Assembly (NCBI GenBank): GCA_947650365.1
Contig: OX393552.1
Coordinates: 25,165,664-25,229,663, forward strand
DNA from: Chamaelirium japonicum
Lineage: Eukaryota > Streptophyta > Magnoliopsida > Liliales > Melanthiaceae
DNA length: 64,000 nucleotides
Direction of reading: 5' to 3'
Below the pieces are notes generated by a model. That model ran no database searches. It was not told where the DNA came from and saw only the letters and a program-made list of their open reading frames with translations. A program made the position numbers and the translations under genes. The first letter of the stretch is position 1; each line of letters starts with the position of its first letter. This document shows positions 13,191-27,416 of the stretch, one piece after another.

Positions 13191-13512
13191 ATTGATGCTA
13201 AGCTAGTTAGCATCCCACTTACTGCACACTTCTGACTTATACAAGCGTAGTTGGCAGCTTGATGTACGCAAGAGAATCCTTTCGATATGTTGATGAACGT
13301 GATTATAATGACTACGTTTAAGCATTGCATGAACTAATTAGTCAAGATGATTTGAACGAGGTTTACACCTTTTGGATACTAGCACCATCAAGGTGCTTTG
13401 ACGAGTCTTTAGAATGCGATTTAGGACACCGTTGAGGAATTGTTTGGACACTGATATGATGCATTGGAGATGACAATTAGATTCGAGGAGAAATTTTATC
13501 AATGTCGAGAAT

Positions 13513-14152
13513 TGTTAGGTTATGGCTTAATTTTGAAGTCCATGGAAAATTATTGTCCGACCCGGGTAGTCAGTCTAAACTGATCGATCAATTTTGTTGT
13601 ATAGGATAGGTACATTTTACAAGATAGATCGGATTTACCCTGACGGTGTTTTTCTAGGTCGAGGCCAAACCGATCGATCGAACCTTAAGACCGACCAAAT
13701 AATTTGTTTCTCTAAAAAATCTGTTCCTTTTAGGTTTGGGTCTTTTTGTTTATTATAAACCCTATAGTACTATATAAAGGGTACTTTGAGGTAAAACTAA
13801 GTACAAACGATATGAGAAGGACTTGATAAGATTCTTCTTAAGGAGAGAAATCTTAGGGCGATTAGGGTCTTCTTAAAGTTGAGTGTTGCTTGTAACATCT
13901 TGATTTTTTCATTATAGTGAATTATCTTATCATTTTCACCCATGATTTTTTTTTTTGAAAAGATATTCCTGCAAAATCTGTCTTTATTTTATGTGCTTCA
14001 TGTTTATGTTTTTTTATTTTCCCTACTTTGTGCATTATTACATCTATTGTTAGATATTGCAGTTGTGTTTCACGATTGATCGATTTGAAGTTTATTTTGC
14101 AATTTGATCTATCATTGTGGGGGCCTGCCTACAAACGCCTAACACCACAACA
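13513..14152 (+). repeat. 3' LTR of the intronic copia element
   Basis: It begins TGTTAGGTTATGGC after a degenerate purine tract and ends ...CACAACA. TATA motif CTATATAAAGGG near 13773. Same segment order as the 5' LTR. Confidence 0.87.
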
Positions 14153-14270
14153 AGGCATTCAAGAATTCTATCCAATCAAATCCATTGTATGTATTTTTGC
14201 ATACATGAATTCGCATGCACCTGAAAAACCATAAAGGAATTAGCATCGGTCGTATTTACAAAACCTATTG

Positions 14271-14271
<1 letters not shown>

Positions 14272-14318
<47 letters not shown>

Positions 14319-14335
14319 ATATATATATATATATA
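14272..14335. repeat. (GT)n then (TA)n microsatellite
   Basis: GT repeat at 14272-14315 continues into a TA repeat at 14319-14335 that borders the foldback element at 14334. Confidence 0.95.
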
Positions 14336-14471
14336 GGCATGCTATAATGCGGCATGCAGTAAGTGTGCCACCGCACTACAACCGTCTGATGCATCACTGC
14401 GTGCATGCGATGCACACAGCGGGTACATCAGACAGCTACGGTGTGATGCCGCACTATATCATGCCCCTATA
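14334..14471. mobile_element. Foldback MITE type A, copy 1, between (TA)n tracts
   Basis: An imperfect palindrome of about 138 bp. Left arm GGCATGCTATAATGCGGCAT pairs with right arm ATGCCGCACTATATCATGCC, and the inner part CCGTCTGATGCATC pairs with TACATCAGACAGC. TA repeats lie on both sides. A second, better-paired copy is at 22583-22720, also inside TA repeats. No coding capacity. Confidence 0.85.
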
Positions 14472-14478
14472 TATATAT

Positions 14479-15147
<669 letters not shown>

Positions 15148-15223
15148 TAAGTGAATTAGAATAGTGGTACTTAGAAAACCAATTGGAGTACAAAGGAAGA
15201 AGAAGAGGATTATGTATATGGAC

Positions 15224-15341
15224 TGATGATCTTGAAGAGGAATGATTGAAGCAAAGCTCCCATATTCACAGAGAGCAGATTAGCACAATGGCCACACCTT
15301 ACTGTTACAATGTTGAGCATACTGTTGCGCGGGACGCTGAC
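15224..15341 (-). CDS. YAB2: YABBY exon 2 (second zinc-finger half)
   Basis: The acceptor TGCAG precedes VSVPRNSMLNIVTV, then RCGHCANLLSVNMGALLQS. The RCGHC pair is the second half of the C2C2 finger, about 20 residues after CNFC, as in the family. The 5' boundary is certain. The 3' boundary is not: the only nearby GT (after 15224) leaves phase 1, whereas exon 3 starts in phase 0, so an indel or a different donor must be assumed. Confidence 0.85.
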
Positions 15342-15616
15342 CTGCATTACCAAAAGGAACAAAAGAGATTTAAATAGAATTAATCAAGGATTAAATAGAT
15401 CCCAAAAAGTCTATGGGAGACATTTCATAATTCTTTAACGAATTAATTTCTCAAAAAAAAAAATATTAAAGCTTTAATGGGTCATCCCTTCAAGATAAGA
15501 TCCAACCCTTAAAATGTTACCTTAAAATACAATTATCAAAATAATAAATATAAGATAATTTTGACATGTCAATTAAATCTTACGTACACTTTGAAGCAAA
15601 GCTATTGTAACCACCC

Positions 15617-15831
15617 CACCCCAAAAGAAAACAAAACTATAACCTCATTTTCATTTTAGTCCCTCGAGTTTTATTTTCGAACAACTTGACCCTTCACCTG
15701 TGATTTTTTATCCACATTGACCCCCTCCGCAAGGGGTACGTGTAATTGTAATGAACTGTGTAATTCCAGGGTCAAGTTGCACAAAATAGAACTTGAGGGA
15801 GCAAAGTGAAACTAAAGGTATAGTTCTGGGG
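15617..15831. mobile_element. MITE with about 60-bp inverted ends, in YABBY intron 1
   Basis: Left arm CCCTCGAGTTTTATTTTCG... AACTTGACCC pairs with right arm GGGTCAAGTTGC ... ACTTGAGGGAG. The outer parts pair more weakly (CCCCA / TGGGG). Small non-coding interior. Confidence 0.75.
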
Positions 15832-16465
15832 ATGTTTATGTAATTTTGCCATTTTTCTTACTGAGGTGGCGAGGAAACCTGGTAAACCAAAGCATAAACT
15901 GATATCCGGAACTCATCAAACACCCTTACAGGTCTCGAACAATGCTTGTATGAGTCGAGGTGCTGCTACAAGGAGGGAGGGGAAGGAGATTGCTATGAAA
16001 AAGGAGGTGGTACATGTAAATTTACAACAAAAAGAAGAAGAAGGAAACAGTAGGAGCTAGAACAAGTAGTTCAAGGACTAAAAATTAATAAAATAAATGA
16101 GGAAATACTTGAATAACCCTACTATTATTCTATGAAGATGGCTTCAATCTCTAGCTCCTTCATGACTTTTTCTACCTTTCTCCAGTGTTTGCTTTTATGA
16201 GTTCAACACCTGGAGGACCTATGATAAACACTCTCCAATTATGAAGGGGACAAGTCTGCATCCCTACTGGTTCCAATAAATAACCCTAAAAGGAAGTTCT
16301 AGCTCACAGGAGATGAGTTCTAACCAAAACCAAAGCCCCCATGCACTCTCCTGATCCCTTTCTCTCTCCACTTTGAAGTAAATAGAAGCAAGTAAAAGCC
16401 ACCACAACAACAAGAGAGAGAGGATGACATGACCATGTTACTCACCTCCACATCGGCCACCTTTC

Positions 16466-16469
<4 letters not shown>

Positions 16470-16510
<41 letters not shown>
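16470..16510. repeat. (GA)n microsatellite
   Basis: About 40 bp of GA repeat in YABBY intron 1. Confidence 0.95.
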
Positions 16511-16512
<2 letters not shown>

Positions 16513-16855
16513 TTCAAAGCTAGAGAGATGATGAAAGGTCTAGGAGGAAAAAAGATGTATTTTGTGTGAAGCAAGAGAGAGAGAGAGAGAAAAAAAAGGC
16601 CAGGTCCAAAAACTTGTATGAATTCCTTGCACATAGAATGTTGGATAAGCGTACTGAAGTGTTGACAAATGGTGGAGATCTAGTTGACTAATACTGGTAT
16701 TGGCCAACATCTTCACTTGGTTCATTCTAGGCTTAAAAAAAATAATAGGAGACCATGTTGCTAGAATAAAGACTTCTAGATCTCAAGAAATGAAACATTC
16801 TACCTTTAAAAAAACAGAAATTAATGAAACATCCCGCCCTCCTCCTCCTCTCCTC

Positions 16856-16873
16856 CTCTCTCTCTCTCTCTCA

Positions 16874-16944
<71 letters not shown>
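16856..16944. repeat. (CT)n microsatellite
   Basis: About 85 bp of CT repeat with two interruptions, in YABBY intron 1. Confidence 0.97.
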
Positions 16945-16946
<2 letters not shown>

Positions 16947-17530
16947 TCCGGAAAAAAAAAGGCTAAGCAAATACTTGTAGTTTTGATATATTTCATAAAA
17001 TGGACATGCATGTCTCACGTTATGGAGCATGTATCATGTTAGACCTTCATCGATGTAGCGCACTTACCACATGTAGATCCATTCACAACTCCTAAAATTT
17101 CCCAAGTAATTGAACAAAAGAAAAAAATAATTCAACCCATGAAGAAAGAAAATAAATAAAAAGTAGTCTGTCTGAAAAATAAGAATTTTCAAATGCCAAT
17201 TCATCCGCTGGCCCGACGGATGTATGCATTCGATAGAATCCCTCCGATATCACATGAGATCTCATCGAATCCCGCCTACCGTGGTGCACGCGGTAAGATA
17301 ATTAGGTTAAATTTGAGCAACTCAATTAGCTCCAACAATTGTTTGAACTCTCTGGGTTTTCCAAGATCAGCCAAGTAGTTTGGAGATCGCGGCGCAAAAT
17401 TCGATCCGTTGTTGGAGAACCCGGAAAGATAAACTAAATGCTAACTTGCGGGGAAACCAAAAATTCGAATCGATCCATCCTTGCTAGCTAGGAGCTCTCA
17501 ATTGATTTAGACTTTGATCCATTCTATGAC

Positions 17531-17531
17531 T

Positions 17532-17620
<89 letters not shown>
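17531..17620. repeat. (GA)n microsatellite just inside YABBY intron 1
   Basis: GA repeat of about 90 bp with two single-base interruptions. In the gene's orientation it is a CT tract starting about 20 nt after the exon 1 donor. Confidence 0.97.
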
Positions 17621-17623
<3 letters not shown>

Positions 17624-17640
17624 GCCGGCATGATCGATAC

Positions 17641-17717
17641 CGCGAGGATGGTGTTGCAGAAGTTGCAGGTGGACGTAGGCAGACGTGCTCGGGTGCGAGT
17701 TGGGGTGGCATTTCCAT
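17641..17717 (-). CDS. YAB2: YABBY exon 1 (start and first zinc-finger half), two 1-bp insertions
   Basis: It starts at ATGGAAATG (17717) with MEMPPQLAPEHVC and ends at the donor GCG|GTATCG. The exon is 77 nt where 75 would be expected. An extra C follows the TGC of VC and another follows the CAC before CNFC, so the frame from this ATG is lost before the CNFC pair. The CNFCNTILA segment is read in a different frame, which is open from an upstream ATG at 17820 (see findings). A GA microsatellite starts about 20 nt inside intron 1. Confidence 0.85.
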
Positions 17718-17947
17718 CTCTCGAGATCGGCGGGGGGGTCTTCCTGCATGTGCTAAGGAAGAAGAGGATAAAGCAAGAGGGGATTTTGAGGGGGTTGGTG
17801 TGGGGAAGAAACATAACCATGGGCTAGGCAACAGTCCTTTGGGCAGTAAATAAGGGAGTAATTTTGGAGAGGTGGTGCTGTGGGTGGGGAGGAGGAGGAG
17901 GAGGAGGAGGTAGAAGGGTTATGATTGAATGAATGAGTGGGTGGGAG

Positions 17948-17950
<3 letters not shown>

Positions 17951-17985
<35 letters not shown>

Positions 17986-18033
17986 TAGCTCAACATGTGG
18001 TAGTGGGAAGGGTAATTAATGGTGCGTGTGAGT

Positions 18034-18069
<36 letters not shown>

Positions 18070-18116
18070 AGAGATAAGAGAGAGAGAGAGAGAAGAGAGA
18101 GATAAGAGAGAGAGAG
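17951..18116. repeat. CT and GA tracts upstream of the YABBY start
   Basis: CT repeat at 17951-17982 and interrupted GA repeats at 18036-18116, 235-400 bp upstream of the first ATG of the minus-strand gene. GA/CT tracts near plant promoters can bind GAGA-type factors; no TATA box is clear here. Confidence 0.85.
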
Positions 18117-18363
18117 TGTGTGTTAAGTTACCCAAATACCCCCCAACAACAAAATGAGATGTTGTTTGGCTACCAAATAGGGATAATTGGAGATCAGGCT
18201 GTTATAAAAAGCAAAGGATTAGGGTTTGTACTTGATGCTCTAATGGAAAGCTATTTACCAAATTAGGGTTATAAAATTGATTGGGCATGTAAATAAAGGT
18301 GTATGTGATAGGTTTCTATACCCAAAAAAAAAAGTTGAGATAGGTGTATGTGGAGTGCATTCA

Positions 18364-18516
18364 GCTGCACTTGCTTACGGTCCAATCGCGATACGCCACA
18401 TCGTTCGTGAAAAAGGGCTTAATGAGTCGGTGCATCAGGTAGCAAGGGGGCCATTGTGCACCGGGCCTTTCAATTGAAACGTGGCATACTGTGATTGGAC
18501 CGTAAGCAAATACAGC
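18364..18516. mobile_element. Short MITE with about 35-bp inverted ends
   Basis: Left arm TTGCTTACGGTCCAATCG...CGCCAC pairs with right arm GTGGCATACTGTGATTGGACC followed by GTAAGCAA. Outer bases GCTG / CAGC also pair. The interior of about 75 bp has no coding sequence. Confidence 0.78.
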
Positions 18517-19073
18517 AAACCAATCCAGCAGCAAAAATACACTCGGTGTTCGCATACATTCTCTTGAGAAGATTAGTACTAGGTGATCGAGAAGGTACTG
18601 TAACACAATGTCTCTTCACATAAAGCAGTTTCGTGTTTATGTGGGGCCCCATTTGACATGACGGATCACGAATGTACTAAAAAACAATAGATCGAAGCGA
18701 CAAATTTTGCACTATAAGGGTAAGTTTTGAATTTTTGCAAATTATTGTTGCTTGGTTGCTTTGAGTCTCGTACTTGTCGATTAGGTAGGGTAGTTTCTCA
18801 AATTCACATTAACATATATGGTCCATATTTTTTGCGTCGATAATTTTTGAAACGTCTTAATCGTCATCTTCGTCATCATCATCGACATACTTTCATCCAG
18901 ATTGATAAGATCGAATTTTGAGATTAATTAGTTACCTGACATCAACCTCTAAGATATTTGTCGAAAACCTAACCAAGACTACTTGCTAAGTGCTAGAGCA
19001 TATGCCGAGAAACCTAAAATGCCAATTGGTAGGTGGGAAACCTAACGCCGTCGTGGTCACATAGTCTAACCAC
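18517..19073. other. No recognisable feature
   Basis: AT-rich intergenic sequence. No supported gene, RNA or repeat pair. Confidence 0.4.
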
Positions 19074-19862
19074 ATGAGATCAAAATGCCCCATTTTTGTG
19101 GTAATAAGTTTCCCCGGTTCTCCATCATATATCGACAGTACTGCAGACTCCTCTTATTGGCGGCTTAACTCCTCAGAAAAATTTACTATCAACACTCTCT
19201 ACAAACTACTAAATGGAGGCTCAGTACTCCCAATCAAGGAAAGGAATATCCTGTGGAAGGACAAGGTACCCATTAGGATCGATTAAGATCTTCATGTACC
19301 TATCCTTGCAAGATAAAATCCTTACGAAGATAAATATGCTTAAACGCCACCACCCAGGAATTCTGAATATACTTTGCCCTCTATGTAGCAAAGCAGAGGA
19401 GTCGATTGGTCATCTTCTTCTTTCTTGCAGTTTTGTGCGTCCGATTTAAATTTTTTGGAAAGATAAGCTGGATATTAGAGGGCACCTAGTTTCAGTTTCA
19501 TCGCTTTGGACCCTTTGGCGAAAGAAGCGTTTTAAACGAGATACCAAGAAGACTTGGGACATTATAGAGATGGCCACTACTTGGAATATCTGGTTAGAGC
19601 GCAACAGAAGAGTCTTCCGACAATCTTCATCCCCTACAACAGAGGTGATTTGTAGGACTATTAGTACGCTGGAGCTCTGGAGCACTCCTTTAGCTGAACC
19701 TTTGAAGACTAGTGTGCGTGATTCTATTGAACCTGTTTGATTTCTATCTCTTTGTTTTTTAAGTTTTCTTGTAAATATCCTTAGTTATTTTAATATATTG
19801 GTTGGGGTCTAGGCCAAACCCCCTCTCATTCACTGAGAGGGATTTCTCAAAAAAAAAATTAT
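19074..19862 (+). mobile_element. LINE (L1-type) 3' fragment with RT zinc-binding domain
   Basis: Reading pieces YWRLNSSEKFTINTLYKLL, KIFMYLSLQDKILTKINML and CPLCSKAEESIGHLLLSC form the zinc-binding domain that follows plant LINE reverse transcriptases. The C-x2-C-x8-H-x4-C spacing is visible. The tail WNIWLERNRRVF leads to a stop at 19737-19739. A short A run near 19850-19860 marks the 3' end. One frameshift near 19280 and an internal stop at about 19447 show it is dead. The RT core itself is absent (5' truncated, as LINEs usually are). Confidence 0.85.
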
Positions 19863-20660
19863 GTGGTTCTTTGAAATTGATCGATCAGGTAGAACCAACC
19901 GACTAGTCGGTTAGTAAGTTTCTCCGGTTCTCTTTAGTTGAGCCAAAACTCAAAATATATTGGTGTGATGAAATGGCTAGTGTACTCGTTTTACCATCCA
20001 TCCCTTCTTCCATCAAGATGAAGTTGAATACAAACAACTCCAATTAAAAGGTTCCACGAAAGACTGGCTAAATATTTAGTACACTCTAGTGCGTAAATAT
20101 CTAAGAAATCCAGTTATGCTTGTGTGATGGAGCCAAAGAAATTTTTTTTTTCAGAAATAAGAATAATTTAATAAATTACACCATATCCATCCCTTGTTCA
20201 CATGGTGATTATATATTGAGCAGCGCTATTCAGCCATCTGATTTTCCACCCATATCAGACCATCTTGAGGTAACACCTGATCACAACCACCATTCAATTC
20301 CTATGCCTACCAGTCAGTTTGAGTGCGATTCACCTATCGAGATGTGTGTAACGAACAGCTATAATCAGACGCCACATCCCGACGGACAGATCAGGGTGGA
20401 CAACATGGTGCCTGAGAAGCATTTTCCTTATAGAGCAATGTTATTCACCAATTGTGGCTAGGTGCAATGGATGGCTATGATCCCATGGCTGCATATCATT
20501 TTTTGTTCCTTACATATTTGATTGTTGATACAATTTACATGTCAATAGAAGCAGAAAGACCATATTGTTCATTCCATTTAGGTTTTTTACCTTTTCTAAT
20601 TAGTTTCACATTGTAGGCAATATACCCCTCCACAACTTCCCTTCTATATTCCTGCCATCC
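19863..20660. other. No supported gene; dispersed module near 20320-20380
   Basis: A 113-codon frame at 20120-20461 has no domain I recognise. Around 20325-20372 the reverse complement carries TGAATCGCACTCAAACTG, part of a module seen at several other sites in the window. Confidence 0.4.
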
Positions 20661-20666
20661 AGTCAT

Positions 20667-20667
<1 letters not shown>

Positions 20668-20728
<61 letters not shown>
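20668..20728. repeat. (GA)n microsatellite
   Basis: About 60 bp of uninterrupted GA repeat. Confidence 0.97.
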
Positions 20729-20731
<3 letters not shown>

Positions 20732-20743
20732 TGCCCTAGAGAA

Positions 20744-24030
<3,287 letters not shown>

Positions 24031-24039
24031 GCTCCGAGA

Positions 24040-25350
24040 AGGGAAGACTGGAATGGTCTAATTGAGAAGGTCGGCTAACGTCCTTCAGTTTGGAAAGGGA
24101 AGTACCAATCCTTGGGAGGGAGGTTGGCCCTCCTCAATTTTGTCCGTTCCTTAATCCCTTCCTATTTCTTGTATTTCTTCTTCTTTTTGTGTTATGTGGT
24201 CATGAAAATCGATAAAATCCATGGAGATTTTTAATGGAAGGGTACAGATGCTGAGCGGGGTTGTCCTTAATCTTAAAGACTTCAACATTGAGATGTTAGG
24301 CAAATGGCGGTGGCGGCTATAGAGTGAGATCGATGATAAGTGGTACGTGTAAGGTCGTTAAGGAGAGATACTTCAAATGCTTCACATTTTTAGGACCATA
24401 GCAAAAGGTCAGGATCTCTCCTTTCTAGAGAGGAATCCTCAAGGTGGGAGAAGTTCACAGATTTGGCAATCGCCTTATGGTGGGAGATGGGAAAACAATA
24501 CTTTTTTGGATTGATAATTGGTTAGGTGAGTTTCCTATTGGTGTAATTTTCCAGAACCTCCTTGTGTTGGCCCAGATCTTAGGGAAATAGTTAGGTCCCA
24601 ATATGGGGTCTATCATGGCAGAACCATTTGGAGACCCAAGTTAGGCGAGCTAGCTGTCTCAACAAGATAGCTCAGCAACAGTTGGGTCTCTGATCCATTG
24701 TAGATGTTGTTGCCATCTCCCCGAAATCGAATTGAATACAATTATCTGGTGGTGGAACTCCTCAAAAAGATACTCGATCCAGTCCTTCTATCAGTTTCCC
24801 AATACGGGAGGAACACAATTTTTCTTTTTCTAAGCTTGGAAAATGACAGCTTCGCCCAAGAAGAAGATCTTCTCCTGGCTCATCCTCCATGGTAAGATCC
24901 TTCCAAAGGTGCTACTCAAGCGTAGAGACCAATCTGGGGTACATGATCTGAGCTAGCCCCTAGATGAAGGAGGGGAGGGGACATTGACAACCTTCTTCTG
25001 AACTGTTGATTTGTTGACAACATCTGGGATTGCTTCCGTGCAAATCTTACATCTCCACAAGGTTCACTTCTCTGGTGGGCATGTGGACAGTATATCGTAA
25101 GCGGCGTACATATTCCAAAGCAAGTTAGGAAGGATTGGGACCTTATGGTCATGAGGACTTATTGGATCATCTGGCTAGAGAGGAACATGAGGGTTTTCTC
25201 TCCGACAATACGACCACCCAAGATGCAGTCCTAGCCAAGATTGGATCCACCTTGAGACTTGGGATCTCTTGTGCGGAAGCTAGATCCAAGGATAAGCTCA
25301 TTGCCTTCTCTCAGATTCTTTGTAACTCTTCTGGCCTTTTGGCCTTATAA
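24040..25350 (+). mobile_element. LINE (L1-type) 3' fragment: RT C-terminus and zinc-binding domain, degraded
   Basis: Fragments in changing frames follow the order of a plant LINE ORF2: PILGREVGPP-type text (SLGGRLTLLN region), LNLKDFNIEMLGKWRWRL, then KKIFSWLILHGKILPKVLL, and finally TYWIIWLERNMRVFS with a tail to a stop near 25348. Stops and frameshifts occur throughout, and a deletion joins the two RT parts near 24260. Same class as 19074-19862 but a different copy. Confidence 0.75.
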
Positions 25351-25380
25351 CCTTTTTGTTCTAAGTAGGGGTCTACGCGT

Positions 25381-25398
25381 GCCCCCCCCCCCCCCCCT
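25381..25398. repeat. C homopolymer (about 17 nt)
   Basis: Uninterrupted C run. A similar run lies 2 kb downstream at 27398-27416. Confidence 0.95.
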
Positions 25399-25736
25399 TG
25401 ATCGAGTTCGATCACGACTGATATCTAAGTCTGGCTCGTTGTAGTTATAGGGCTTGATACCGGTGTCATCCTCAGGGATTCGAGGTAATTCTTATTTAAA
25501 TATAGTAATTCACTTATGAGAAAAGAGATTTTGATTGATTATTAAACTAAAAGATTAAAGCTAAAGATTAAATCTAAATCAAACTAAAAAAAGTTGTTAT
25601 CAAGTTGAGGGAATTCTTGGGCTGGTGAATCCACCACTAGTCATGCAATCATATCTTGTGCTAATTAGGGTTATATAGATTGACTGGATGGTCAATCTGC
25701 AACGCCCTAAACCATGACAAAACATCAAAAATATCC
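25399..25736. other. Unassigned AT-rich flank of the Cassandra element
   Basis: No gene. The text continues on the far side of the Cassandra insertion (from 26456), so both flanks belong to one older sequence. Confidence 0.4.
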
Positions 25737-25924
25737 TGTGACGACCAAGAACCAATAGCCAAGAGCCAAGACTCCTGAGGCTGGAATGCCAAGATGGATA
25801 AGGTGAGGTGAGGTGAGGTGAGGTATACTAGGCCACGAGTTAGCCCCACATCACTTGGAGAAAAGGAGATCATGAGCTACTTATATAATTTCTCATCCCA
25901 AACATAGAAGACACGTTTTAAAAC

Positions 25925-26040
25925 CGTGCGCCGCTACGAATTTCGTAAGAACTCCGTAGTTAAGCGTGCACGTGCGAGAGCAGTACTAGGATGGGTGACC
26001 ACCCTGGGAAGTTCTCATGCGGGCACGGGCAAAGCGGACA
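25925..26040 (+). other. 5S rRNA-derived segment in the Cassandra 5' LTR
   Basis: It carries AACTCCGTAGTTAAGCGTGC, GAGAGCAGTACTAGGATGGG and TGACCACC, the A box, intermediate element and C box order of a plant 5S gene promoter. It diverges at the 5' end of the 5S sequence and is not an rRNA gene. Confidence 0.93.
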
Positions 26041-26324
26041 AAATCTTGTGTGTTTGGGGTGGATGTTAAAAAATGGTATCAGAGCCGGTTCTCCTTGGGA
26101 TGGGGGTGTCTAACCCCACACGAGGACGTGTAGCCCTAAGGGGGGTGGATTGTGACGACCAAAAGCCAAGACTCTCAAGACTGGAATGTCAATATGGATG
26201 AGGTGAGGTGTACAAGGCCACGAGTTAGCCCCACATCGCTTGGAGAAAAGGAGATCATGAGCTACTTATATAATTTTCCCTCCCAAACATATAAGATGCG
26301 TTTTAAAACCGTGCACCGCTACGG

Positions 26325-26435
26325 ATTTCGTAAGAACTCCGTAGTTAAGCGTGCTCGGGCGAGAGCAGTACTAGGATGGGTGACCACCTTGGAAAGTTCT
26401 CGTGCAGGCACGGGCAAAGCGAACAAAATCTTGTG
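26325..26435 (+). other. 5S rRNA-derived segment in the Cassandra 3' LTR
   Basis: Same arrangement as the 5' copy. GTTAAGCGTGCTCGGGCGAG keeps the 5S A box slightly better than the 5' LTR copy, which reads GCACGTGCGAG there. Confidence 0.93.
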
Positions 26436-26460
26436 TGTTTGGGACGGATGTTATATATCC

Positions 26461-27397
26461 TATGATGCTCAACTACATGACCCATCTGTGGTTAGTGCGA
26501 TCCGTCCTTGTAGGGCACGAATCATCTACCTTAAGCATGGACAATCTCAAAGATGTTATCATAATACAATGATTATATATGATCTTACTTGCATCGCCTA
26601 CATGGCATGGACCTTCTTTGATCGGCACGACCCGTCCTTGTAAGGTACATATCATCTTCCCTTAGCACAATGTATCTCTCATGCGATGACAAACCATGAG
26701 AAATGAACATATGCAATTTTAGATCTAATTGATTCTTATTAAAAATATCTCCTTTCATCAACATCTTTAATAAGAATAATCAACAAAATAAATGAATAGA
26801 ATATTGCACGCATAATCCAAATCAACTATATAAACTGTAATTAATGCAAAATAGAACTACATAGATTATGGTTTCATTGAAACCCTAGATAGGGTCTTTA
26901 GCAGAGCATGGTGAAGGGGTAGAGAAAACTCCAAGATGGGATCATGGAGGCTCTCCCTTGCTTCTTCCTACTTGGCGGCTAGAAGTAACAATTCCCAAAG
27001 CTTGATCCTTTCTGTGGTTGCGATTAGGTCCCCCTTTTAAAGGCTTGGCATGTATTAGGGTTTTCGTTCCATATGTGTCACCTAAAAACCCTATGCAACA
27101 AGCAGTCGGCACTTGGATCTGGCTTGGGCGATCGATCGACACGGAACGGTGATCAATTGTCCAAGGCAAAAGTTCTGCTTGTCGGGCAAGGCTTGAATGG
27201 GTTGCTCTTGGACTTTGGGTTGCCTTATGTAAATTTTCATCCTTTTTCCTTTAATTCCCTTCCTTTACTCAATTTTTCCTTGCATTCACCTATTTTCTAT
27301 CCAAAACAACAAATGCACATATGAGTATAATATAATGCTCAAAAAGGGGCCTAATCATAGGTTTAGGGTGCAAATGTGGTGCATTTACACACCTATC
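26461..27397. other. Unassigned, no supported gene
   Basis: AT-rich, with scattered CCGTCCTTGTA repeats at about 26502 and 26630. On the minus strand, the G run at 27398-27416 followed by TGTGTAAATGC resembles a purine tract and LTR start, but no second LTR end was located. Confidence 0.35.
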
Positions 27398-27416
27398 CCC
27401 CCCCCCCCCCCCCCCC
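27398..27416. repeat. C homopolymer (about 19 nt)
   Basis: Uninterrupted C run. Confidence 0.95.

Larger units (their letters stand above)
9314..14152 (+). mobile_element. Decayed Ty1-copia retrotransposon inside YABBY intron 2
   Basis: About 4.84 kb, antisense to the YABBY gene. Two related LTRs (9314-9979 and 13513-14152) bracket an internal region with a TTGGTATCAGAG primer-binding site at 9982-9993 and copia-like fragments in order: possible gag (about 10025-10700), integrase traces (about 11540-11830) and reverse transcriptase (about 12440-13190). The frames are full of stops and shifts. The LTRs share blocks such as GTCGAGGCCAAACC and a TATATAAAGGGTAC promoter motif but are clearly diverged, so the insertion is old. 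No matching 5-bp target duplication is visible. Confidence 0.9.
25737..26455 (+). mobile_element. Cassandra TRIM retrotransposon, complete
   Basis: Two LTRs (25737 to about 26070, and 26151-26455) start TGTGACGACC and each contains a 5S rRNA-derived segment. Between them are the primer-binding site TGGTATCAGAGCC at 26074-26086, a non-coding internal stretch of about 80 bp, and the purine tract AAGGGGGGTGGA just before the 3' LTR. TATCC flanks both sides (25732-25736 and 26456-26460), a 5-bp target duplication. This is the exact plan of Cassandra, a non-autonomous TRIM element known across vascular plants. It encodes no protein and must use proteins of other elements. Confidence 0.95.

Noticed and set aside
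16821-17042. Ser-Leu, Arg-Glu or Tyr-Ile repeat frames here and at many other microsatellites
   Set aside because: Simple translation of CT, GA and TA dinucleotide repeats.
20120-20461. 113-codon frame as a gene
   Set aside because: No recognisable domain or splice context, and it overlaps a dispersed repeat module read on the opposite strand.
25925-26435. Two 5S rRNA genes
   Set aside because: Each is incomplete at its 5' end and sits inside an LTR of a Cassandra element with primer site, purine tract and target duplication.
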